Assembly (NCBI RefSeq): GCF_019145375.1
Contig: NZ_JAHSTX010000001.1
Span: 4,613,501-4,677,500 of the forward strand
Reading direction: 5' to 3'
DNA length: 64,000 bases
DNA from: Pseudomonas triticicola
GTDB taxonomy: Bacteria > Pseudomonadota > Gammaproteobacteria > Pseudomonadales > Pseudomonadaceae
The position numbers and the translations under genes were made by a program. This document shows positions 57,826 through 64,000 of the stretch, in pieces (position 1 is the stretch's first letter; every line of letters begins with the position of its first letter). A model generated the notes under the pieces. It made no database searches, was not told where the DNA came from, and saw only the letters and a program-made list of their open reading frames with translations.

Positions 57826-60699
57826 ATGATCCTCAGCGCCGAACTGTCGGGGCCCTCCGTGGACCCCCGGGTGATCCGCAAGCACTATGCCGTCGAAATG
57901 GCGGTGGAGCGCACGCGTCTGCTGTATCAGGGCTCGTTGTTGCCCACGCTGTTCATGTTGATCAATGGTCTGGTCTGCGCCGCTCTGCTCTGGAGCCCGC
58001 AGCGCTACTTCGTGGTCAGCGTCTGGCTGGTATGGCTGCTGTCGCTGGTCGCGCTGCGGGTGATTCAGGTGGCCGCATTCGATTCGGCGATTCCCGATCG
58101 TCAGGCCCAGCCGATCTGGTTCCGCATGTTCCTGCTCGGTTCGACCATGACCGGTCTGACGCTGGCCGGAGCCGGCATCGCTCTGGTACCCGCTGACAAC
58201 TTCATGCAGCAAGCCTGGGTGTTCGGCCTGATCGGCGCGGCAACGCTGTCGGCCAGCGTCGCCTACGCGGTGAGCCTGCCGGCGTTCCTGTCGTTTACCT
58301 TGCCGTGCCTGCTGCCAGCGATCGGCTACCTGTTCTGGGGCGGCGACGATCAGGCACGGGGCTGGGGCTGGCTGGGGTTGATCCTGCTTGGCTCGCTGAG
58401 CGTGGTGGCGTGGCAGGTCAATCGGCTGATCGATCGCGGATTGCTCCGGCGTTTTCAGAATCAGCACCTGATCGAGCATTTGCGGCAAGCGCAAACGCGC
58501 AGCGAACAACTCAATCAGGAGCTGGGCAAAGAGATCGAACAGCGCCGATGTGCCGAGGCGCAATTGCGTGAAGCGCAGGTCGATCTGGAAGATCGCGTGG
58601 CCCAGCGCAGCCGCGAACTGGATGCCGCCAATCAGGCCCTGAGCAAAAGCGAAGCGCGCCTGGCGCTGGCGCTCAAGGCCAGTGAACTCGGATTGTGGGA
58701 CTGGAACCTGCAGACCGACGAGGTCCATCACACGCAGATTCAGGAACTGTTCGGCCTCGCCCCGGAATACGTCACGGCGCTGCTGCGCGACCTCAAGCCG
58801 CGACTGCATCCTGAAGATGTGCCGTCACTCAAGTTCGCCCTGGTCGAGCATCTGAAGGGGCGCACCGAGGATTATCAGGTCGAATATCGCCTGCGCCACG
58901 GCGACGGTCACTGGGTGTGGATCGAGGACCGTGGCCGCGCCGTAGAGCGCAGCGCCAACGGCCGGGTGATCCGCATGGTCGGCACTCGCCGCGATATCAG
59001 CGCCAGTAAAAGTCTCGAAGAACAGCAACGACTGGCGGCCACGGTGTTTGAAGCGGCCAGCGAAGGCATCGTGATTCTCGACCCGGATTACGCGCTGATC
59101 GCGATCAACCAAGCTTTCAGCCGGGTCACCGGTTACGAGATCGACGACATGCTCGGGCGCAACGTCGTCGAGTTGCCGTGCAGCCGCGATGCCCGTCGTC
59201 ACTATGTGGCGATCCGTCATGCGCTGGAGCAGCACGGCAGTTGGCAGGGCGAACTCGTGGAAACCCGCAAGAACGGCGAGCTGTATCCGCAGTGGCTGCA
59301 ACTCAATGCCGTGCGTGATAGCCGTGGCAATGTCAGCCATATCGTCGGCTTCTTCGCCGATCTCTCGGCGCGGCGGGAGTCGGAAGAGCGCATGCGCTAT
59401 CTGAGCCATTACGACGAACTCACCGGACTGGCCAACCGTTCGCTGTTTCGCGAACGCCTGCACGAAGCCCATCAAAGGGTTCGGCAAGGTGGGCGGCGCA
59501 GTCTGGCCTTGCTGCACATCAATCTCGATCGCTTCAAGTTGCTCAATGACAGCCTTGGCCATGAAGTCGCCGATCAGTTGCTGCAGAAGATGGCGCGGCG
59601 GCTGGTCAATGCCTTGCCGGAAGCCGACACCATTGCGCGCTTGTCGGGAGACGAATTTGCCGTGCTGTTCGATGCCTACGGCAATCTGTCGAGCCTGGCT
59701 CGGGTGGCGACGCGGTTGTCGGCCAAGCTGCGGTTGCCGCTGAGCGTCGACGGGCATGAACTGGTGGTCAGCGCTTCGATGGGCATCAGCCTGTTGCCCG
59801 ACAATGCGCGGGAAATCTCGGCGCTGGTCAGCCAGTCGAACATGGCCATGCAACATGCCAAGCATCTGGGCGGCAACAACTTCCAGTTCTACACCGACAG
59901 CCTGCAAGCCAGCACCCTCGAGCGTTTGCAGTTGGAAAACCACCTGCGCCGAGCCATTGAAGAACAACAACTGACGGTGTTCTACCAACCGAAACTGTGC
60001 CTGCAAACCGGCCGCATGAATGCCGCTGAAGCGTTGGTGCGCTGGGATCATCCGAGTATGGGCCAGGTGCCTCCGGCGGATTTCATTGGCCTGGCTGAAG
60101 AGACCGGTCTGATCGGGCCGATCGGTGAATTCGTTTTGCGTCAGGCGTGCTGGCAAGCGTGCGAATGGCAGCGCCAGGGCCTGGCGCCGATCCGCGTGTC
60201 GGTGAACCTGTCGGTGCATCAGCTGCGCCAGGGCAAGCTGGTCAGTCTGGTCCGGCAGGTGCTGGAAGAAACCGGGCTGGCGCCGCGCTACCTCGAGCTG
60301 GAGCTGACCGAAAGTCATTTGCTCGACAGCGTCGAGCACATCATTGCGACGTTCCAGCAACTGCGCGATCTGGGGGTGAAATTGGCGATCGATGATTTCG
60401 GTACCGGGTATTCGTCGTTGAGTTATCTCAAGCGCATCCCGGTGGATTACGTGAAGATCGATCAGGCGTTCATTCGCGGCTTGAGCGAGGGCAGTGCGGA
60501 CGCGGCGATCACTCGCGCGATCATCGCCATGGCCCACGGACTGGCCCTGAAAGTCGTGGCCGAGGGCGTCGAGCGTGAGGATCAGCTGGCATTTCTGCGC
60601 GCCGAACACTGCGACGAGGTGCAAGGTTATCTGATCAGCCGGCCGGTAGACGCTGCTTGTCTGGCCGGGCTTTTGCTTGATCAGAAAAACCCGCAGTAA
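57826..60699 (+). CDS. PAS-GGDEF-EAL cyclic-di-GMP signalling protein
   Basis: A 957-residue membrane protein. About six N-terminal hydrophobic segments (residues 40-205) precede a coiled coil (215-290), two PAS domains (about 300-420 and 425-540), GGDEF (about 545-710) and EAL (about 715-950). The cyclase motif is SGDEF at 607-611, so diguanylate cyclase activity is doubtful. The phosphodiesterase part is intact: EALVRW at 735 and DDFGTGYSS at 856. I chose ATG 57826, since an ATG at 57766 adds a segment not typical of the family. Likely a c-di-GMP phosphodiesterase; the sensed signal is unknown. Confidence 0.9.
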   Translation: MILSAELSGPSVDPRVIRKHYAVEMAVERTRLLYQGSLLPTLFMLINGLVCAALLWSPQRYFVVSVWLVWLLSLVALRVIQVAAFDSAIPDRQAQPIWFRMFLLGSTMTGLTLAGAGIALVPADNFMQQAWVFGLIGAATLSASVAYAVSLPAFLSFTLPCLLPAIGYLFWGGDDQARGWGWLGLILLGSLSVVAWQVNRLIDRGLLRRFQNQHLIEHLRQAQTRSEQLNQELGKEIEQRRCAEAQLREAQVDLEDRVAQRSRELDAANQALSKSEARLALALKASELGLWDWNLQTDEVHHTQIQELFGLAPEYVTALLRDLKPRLHPEDVPSLKFALVEHLKGRTEDYQVEYRLRHGDGHWVWIEDRGRAVERSANGRVIRMVGTRRDISASKSLEEQQRLAATVFEAASEGIVILDPDYALIAINQAFSRVTGYEIDDMLGRNVVELPCSRDARRHYVAIRHALEQHGSWQGELVETRKNGELYPQWLQLNAVRDSRGNVSHIVGFFADLSARRESEERMRYLSHYDELTGLANRSLFRERLHEAHQRVRQGGRRSLALLHINLDRFKLLNDSLGHEVADQLLQKMARRLVNALPEADTIARLSGDEFAVLFDAYGNLSSLARVATRLSAKLRLPLSVDGHELVVSASMGISLLPDNAREISALVSQSNMAMQHAKHLGGNNFQFYTDSLQASTLERLQLENHLRRAIEEQQLTVFYQPKLCLQTGRMNAAEALVRWDHPSMGQVPPADFIGLAEETGLIGPIGEFVLRQACWQACEWQRQGLAPIRVSVNLSVHQLRQGKLVSLVRQVLEETGLAPRYLELELTESHLLDSVEHIIATFQQLRDLGVKLAIDDFGTGYSSLSYLKRIPVDYVKIDQAFIRGLSEGSADAAITRAIIAMAHGLALKVVAEGVEREDQLAFLRAEHCDEVQGYLISRPVDAACLAGLLLDQKNPQ

Positions 60700-60772
60700 G
60701 GGCTACATGCTCCTCAGCGTGCCTGACGCCGGGACATCGAGTTACGCATTGAGCAGGCAAAATGCCCATTCA

Positions 60773-60787
60773 TGTAGTATAACTACA
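60773..60787. promoter_or_regulatory. Palindrome TGTAGT-ATA-ACTACA upstream of rccR, probable RccR site
   Basis: A perfect 6-bp inverted repeat with a 3-nt spacer, 40 bp before the rccR start. It resembles the TGTAGT-N3-ACTACA type of site described for RccR in pseudomonads. Location implies autoregulation. Binding is inferred. Confidence 0.7.
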
Positions 60788-60826
60788 AGCTTGCTACATC
60801 CTTGCCCACAAGAAGAGTCCAGCCCC

Positions 60827-61693
60827 TTGAATCTGCTGCAACACATCGCCCAGTCACGTCACCTGTTACGCAAGTCGGAGCTCAAGGTCGCCGACCACGT
60901 GCTGCTTGACCCTGCGGCAGTGATGCACAGTTCCATGGCCGACCTGGCTCACAGCGTCGGCATCAGCGAGCCGACCATCGTGCGTTTCTGCCGCGCGATC
61001 GGTTGTTCCGGCTTTCAGGATCTCAAACTGAAACTGGCGCAAAGCCTGGCCGCCGGCGCCAGCTTCGGCCAGTTCGCGATCCACGAAGATGACTCCGTCG
61101 CCGACTACAGCCTGAAGATTTTCGACACCACGCTGCACACCCTGATGGAAGTGCGCGAGAAGCTCGACCCGGTCGAGTTGCAGCGCGCGGTGACGCTGAT
61201 GTCGCAGGCGCAGCGTGTCGAGTTCTACGGCTTCGGGGCCTCGGGCGCGGTGGCGGCGGATGCGCAGCACAAGTTCTTCCGTTTGCTGCTGACTGCGGCG
61301 GCGTATTCCGATCCGCACATGCAGGCGATGTCGGCGGTGACGTTGAAGCCTACCGATGTGGCGATCTGTATTTCCCAGTCGGGGCGTTCCAAGGACTTGC
61401 TGATCACCGCCAACCTCGTTCGCGAGAGCGGGGCGTCGTTGATCACCCTGTGTCCGAGCCAGACGCCGTTGGCCGAACTGTCGACCGTCAATCTGGCGAT
61501 CGATGTGCACGAAGACACCGAGATCTACACGCCGCTGACCTCTCGTATCGCGCACCTGGTGGTGATCGATGTGCTGGCGATGGGCGTGGCCATGGCGCGC
61601 GGGCCGAGCCTGGTCAATCACCTCAAGAGCGTGAAGCGCAGTCTGCGCAGTCTGCGCTTGTCTCCAAAAGCCGTGAAAGCCCTGGATGATTGA
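60827..61693 (+). CDS. rccR: RpiR-family carbon-metabolism regulator
   Basis: A 288-residue RpiR-type regulator. The N-terminal HTH is HLLRKSELKVADHVLLDPAA and GISEPTIVRFCRAIGCSGFQ. The SIS sugar-phosphate domain has VEFYGFGASGAVAADAQHKF and DVAICISQSGRSKDLLITAN. The start is TTG at 60827, with AGAAGAG 9 nt upstream; ATGs further upstream lie before the operator. It matches the gene next to pycR/pycA in P. aeruginosa (PA5438, RccR), which responds to KDPG and controls the glyoxylate/pyruvate node; it is not HexR, whose sequence differs. Confidence 0.88.
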   Translation: MNLLQHIAQSRHLLRKSELKVADHVLLDPAAVMHSSMADLAHSVGISEPTIVRFCRAIGCSGFQDLKLKLAQSLAAGASFGQFAIHEDDSVADYSLKIFDTTLHTLMEVREKLDPVELQRAVTLMSQAQRVEFYGFGASGAVAADAQHKFFRLLLTAAAYSDPHMQAMSAVTLKPTDVAICISQSGRSKDLLITANLVRESGASLITLCPSQTPLAELSTVNLAIDVHEDTEIYTPLTSRIAHLVVIDVLAMGVAMARGPSLVNHLKSVKRSLRSLRLSPKAVKALDD

Positions 61694-61713
61694 GCAAGGT
61701 CGTTCCGACCTTG

Positions 61714-61806
61714 TTCGCGAGCAGGCTCGCTCCCACAGGGGATCTTCTGAGAACATAAATTCTGGGTCATAACGGGATCAAATGTGGGAGCGAGCCTGCT
61801 CGCGAA
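61714..61806. repeat. REPIN after rccR
   Basis: TTCGCGAGCAGGCTCGCTCC at the left and GGAGCGAGCCTGCTCGCGAA at the right, with a 50-nt spacer of lower GC content. It follows the rccR stop by 21 bp. Possible transcript end for rccR. Confidence 0.88.
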
Positions 61807-61926
61807 AGCGTCTTCAACAACAGCACACCCCTGCGCACATTTCATCACATTGTCATCCCCGCGCAGCCAAACCGTCATCCCCCACGCCTATCGTGAAACT
61901 CCCGTACTCGCCCTGGGAGACTCGAA

Positions 61927-62130
61927 ATGGCTCAGCCCTACGAAGAACGCAACAGCGCCGCGAAAACCCGTCGTCAGCAGGAAGACCAGCGCCGCATGGA
62001 ATTTCGCCGCGCAATCGAGGATCGCTTCGAACTTCGCCAGCTTCAGGCCGAGATCGGCGATTTTCCCGAGATCACGCACTGGCAGGCGACGCCCGCAGCT
62101 TCCCGTCGAAACGCTCAACCAACGCAATAA
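61927..62130 (+). CDS. Small charged protein, PA3496-family-like
   Basis: A 67-residue highly charged helical protein (KTRRQQEDQRRMEFRRAIED). This resembles the short PA3496-type family of pseudomonads with the conserved TRRQ-EDQRRMEFRRAIE block. The ATG has GGGAGA 6 nt upstream. Its last 59 bases overlap the 3' end of pycR on the other strand, which is unusual but tolerated. Membership is from memory of the family and is uncertain. Confidence 0.6.
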   Translation: MAQPYEERNSAAKTRRQQEDQRRMEFRRAIEDRFELRQLQAEIGDFPEITHWQATPAASRRNAQPTQ

Positions 62131-63034
62131 TCTGCGCCCGCTCGCTGCGGATAAACGCCAGGAAGGCGTGCGCCACCGGTGACAGCCGCTTGGCTTTGGC
62201 CTGCACCAGACACCAGCTGCGCAGCAGCGGCAACTCTTCGACCGGCAGCTCGACCAGGCCGCCGGTCGCCAGCTCCAGGTTCAGGGCGTGGCGCGTCAGC
62301 AGCGCCAGGCCCAGACCCGCCACCACGCATTCGCGCTGGGCTTCGGCCGAGGCTACCTCCTGGGTCTGGGTGAAGTGCACGCGCTTTTCCTTGAAGTATT
62401 CCTCGCAGGCCAGACGTGTGCCCGAGCCCGGCTCGCGGATCAGCAGCGTATACGGTTCCAGATCCTGCAAGCGCAGCGGGCCCATGTGCGCCAGCGGGTG
62501 ATCCGGGCGCGCCACGGCGACAATCGGATTGTTGAGGAACGGCAGGAATTCCAGGCCCATGTCCTGCGGCACCATCGACATGATCACCAGATCATCGCGG
62601 TTGTCCGAGAGGCGGCGGATGACCTGGCCACGGTTGACCACGGTCAACTGCAAATTGACTTCCGGATGCTGGCGCTTGAACGCAGCAAACAGATGCGGCA
62701 CGAAATATTTGGCGCTCGATTCCACTGCCAGTTTCAGTTGACCCTGCAGCGAACCCTGCATGTCCGACAGTTGCATATCGAGGTTTTCCAATCGCCCGAA
62801 AATGTCGCGGCTGGCACGTTGCAGCGCTTCCGCCGCCTCGGTCATGTAAAGTTTTTTGCCGACATAGTCGAACAGCGGCTGGCCAATCAGCTCTTCCAAC
62901 TGCCGAATCTGTAGGCTCACCGCCGGTTGTGTGAGGGACATTTCCTCGGCGGCGCGGCTGTAGGAGCGTAAATCACACACCTCATTGAAGATCTGCAACT
63001 GACGCAATGTCATACGCATCAATGACTTACGCAT
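62072..63034 (-). CDS. pycR: LysR-family regulator of pyruvate carboxylase
   Basis: A 320-residue LysR regulator. The N-terminal HTH is TLRQLQIFNEVCDLRSYSRA and SLTQPAVSLQIRQLEELIGQ. The effector domain has SSAKYFVPHLFAAFKRQHPE and LIREPGSGTRLACEEYF. Divergent from the pyruvate carboxylase subunit A gene with a palindrome in between, as for P. aeruginosa PycR (PA5437). Two closely spaced in-frame ATGs (63034 and 63016) are possible. The 3' end overlaps the small plus-strand gene. Confidence 0.86.
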   Translation of the reverse strand: MRKSLMRMTLRQLQIFNEVCDLRSYSRAAEEMSLTQPAVSLQIRQLEELIGQPLFDYVGKKLYMTEAAEALQRASRDIFGRLENLDMQLSDMQGSLQGQLKLAVESSAKYFVPHLFAAFKRQHPEVNLQLTVVNRGQVIRRLSDNRDDLVIMSMVPQDMGLEFLPFLNNPIVAVARPDHPLAHMGPLRLQDLEPYTLLIREPGSGTRLACEEYFKEKRVHFTQTQEVASAEAQRECVVAGLGLALLTRHALNLELATGGLVELPVEELPLLRSWCLVQAKAKRLSPVAHAFLAFIRSERAQIIALVERFDGKLRASPASA

Positions 63035-63071
63035 TTTATTCAGGCTCTGACGGAATACGGATGCTTCGACT

Positions 63072-63087
63072 ATAAGTGTTTACTTAT
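63072..63087. promoter_or_regulatory. Palindrome ATAAGT-GTTT-ACTTAT between pycR and pycA, possible PycR site
   Basis: A perfect 6-bp inverted repeat with a 4-nt centre in the AT-rich divergent promoter region, 37 bp from the pycR start and 137 bp from pycA. Interrupted dyads in such a place are typical of LysR binding sites. Inferred. Confidence 0.5.
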
Positions 63088-63224
63088 GCCTGACCCAATT
63101 TTTATTCATTTTTGTTAATCCCTCAGCAGCGCTAGTGTGGACCTGCGACTGAATTGAAACATTTGGTCACGCGTCGACCTAGCTCCAGCAGGTCGTGGTG
63201 CCACCGGCTCAAGGGAATTTCCAA

Positions 63225-64000
63225 GTGATAAAAAAGATCCTGATCGCCAACCGTGGTGAGATTGCCGTACGCATCGTACGAGCCTGCGCCGAAATGGGCA
63301 TTCGCTCGGTTGCGATTTTCTCCGACGCCGATCGCCATGCCTTGCATGTGAAGCGCGCGGACGAGGCCCACAGCGTCGGTGCCGAGCCTTTGGCCGGCTA
63401 CCTGAACCCGCGCAAGCTGGTGAACCTGGCCGTGGAGACCGGCTGCGATGCGCTGCACCCCGGCTACGGCTTCCTGTCGGAAAACGCCGAGCTGGCGGAA
63501 ATCTGCGCCGAGCGCGGAATCAAATTCATCGGCCCGTCGGCGGAAGTCATCCGGCGCATGGGCGACAAGACTGAAGCGCGGCGCAGCATGATCAAGGCCG
63601 GCGTGCCAGTGACGCCAGGTACTGAGGGCAATGTCTCCGGCATCGAAGAAGCCTTGGTCGAAGGTGACCGCATCGGTTACCCGGTAATGCTCAAGGCCAC
63701 CTCCGGTGGTGGCGGACGCGGTATCCGTCGCTGCAACAGCCGCGAAGAACTCGAACAGAACTTCCCTCGTGTCATCTCCGAAGCCACCAAGGCGTTCGGT
63801 TCGGCGGAAGTGTTCCTGGAAAAATGCATCGTCAATCCCAAGCACATCGAAGCGCAGATCCTTGGCGACAGCTTTGGCAACGTCGTGCACCTGTTCGAGC
63901 GTGACTGCTCGATCCAGCGCCGCAATCAGAAGCTGATCGAGATCGCGCCCAGCCCGCAGCTGACCCCGGAACAACGCGCCTACATCGGCGACCTGTCGGT
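63225..64000 (+). CDS. pycA: Pyruvate carboxylase subunit A (biotin carboxylase), 3' end outside window
   Basis: First 258 codons of an ATP-grasp biotin carboxylase subunit. The start is GTG at 63225 with AAGGGAA 7 nt upstream. The N-terminus reads IKKILIANRGEIAVRIVRAC; then HPGYGFLSENAELAE, the glycine-rich ATP loop TSGGGGRGIRR and ERDCSIQRRNQKLIEIAPSP are visible. The frame is open to the window end. Placement next to pycR and rccR identifies it as the two-subunit pyruvate carboxylase of pseudomonads rather than accC of acetyl-CoA carboxylase. Confidence 0.92.
   Translation, partial: MIKKILIANRGEIAVRIVRACAEMGIRSVAIFSDADRHALHVKRADEAHSVGAEPLAGYLNPRKLVNLAVETGCDALHPGYGFLSENAELAEICAERGIKFIGPSAEVIRRMGDKTEARRSMIKAGVPVTPGTEGNVSGIEEALVEGDRIGYPVMLKATSGGGGRGIRRCNSREELEQNFPRVISEATKAFGSAEVFLEKCIVNPKHIEAQILGDSFGNVVHLFERDCSIQRRNQKLIEIAPSPQLTPEQRAYIGDLS

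Noticed and set aside
58825..60624. 599-codon minus-strand frame opposite the GGDEF-EAL gene
   Set aside because: Antisense to intact PAS, GGDEF and EAL motifs.
60827..61693. HexR assignment for the RpiR-family gene
   Set aside because: The N-terminal sequence and the neighbours pycR and pycA fit RccR; HexR as I recall it has a different sequence and lies by zwf.

Overview
The window is a chromosomal segment of a fluorescent Pseudomonas (P. fluorescens complex). This rests on the GC-rich codon use, the many REP/REPIN palindromes of the type GTGGGAGCGAGCCTGCTCGCG, and gene order matching known Pseudomonas neighbourhoods: atp-glmU-glmR-glmS, the D-rhamnan common polysaccharide antigen (CPA) cluster, and uvrD-rccR-pycR-pycA. 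No rRNA, tRNA, CRISPR array, insertion sequence, prophage or plasmid gene was seen. Almost all the sequence is coding.

Layout. (1) 1-6228: the atp operon from the 3' part of atpB to atpC, closed by a strong terminator. (2) 6347-10533: amino-sugar supply (glmU, the DeoR-type regulator glmR, glmS). (3) 10609-12266: a LysR regulator and a glutathione S-transferase. (4) 12274-26546: a surface polysaccharide locus. Eight tightly coupled genes on the minus strand (rmd-gmd-wbpW-wzm-wzt-wbpX-wbpY-wbpZ) make GDP-D-rhamnose, polymerise it and export it. Four divergent overlapping genes (two paralogous glycosyltransferases, an acyltransferase, a methyltransferase) probably modify or cap the chain. (5) 26682-32733: an exported DUF3142 lipoprotein with a 711-residue exported partner, a LysE exporter with a divergent Lrp regulator, and a dihydrolipoamide dehydrogenase. 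(6) 32944-38898: a translationally coupled operon of three SPFH (HflK/HflC-like) membrane proteins, one with a tract of 16 histidines, and a heavy-metal P-type ATPase. (7) 39076-42363: cfa, cls and a DUF3617 protein. (8) 42447-49654: a zinc-starvation island with folE2-znuC-znuB-znuA, a small secreted protein, the COG0523 GTPase zigA with a DUF1826 gene, another small secreted Cys-rich protein and a second COG0523 GTPase. (9) 49661-60699: household genes (DUF3301, pdxY, thioesterase, CPA2 antiporter, SMI1/KNR4, Tim44-like, uvrD) and a PAS-GGDEF-EAL protein. (10) 60827-64000: rccR, a 67-codon gene, pycR and the start of the pyruvate carboxylase subunit A gene.

The most interesting signal is regulatory. 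The same 13-bp palindrome, GTTA-N5-TAAC, lies upstream of folE2-znuCBA, between zigA and the divergent small secreted protein, and 35 bp upstream of the SPFH/P-type ATPase operon. It matches the core of Zur (zinc uptake regulator) boxes. Regions 6 and 8 therefore look like one zinc-limitation response split around lipid genes. In it, the ATPase (resembling the HmtA importer locus of P. aeruginosa in gene content) would work with a membrane scaffold of three SPFH proteins carrying a histidine-rich metal-binding tail. The DUF1826 protein has residues arranged like an Fe(II)/2-oxoglutarate oxygenase (HxD...H...R).

Start sites were re-chosen for many genes using ribosome binding sites, signal peptides and overlaps with upstream stops. 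Functions are read from motifs and family knowledge. No database search was run.
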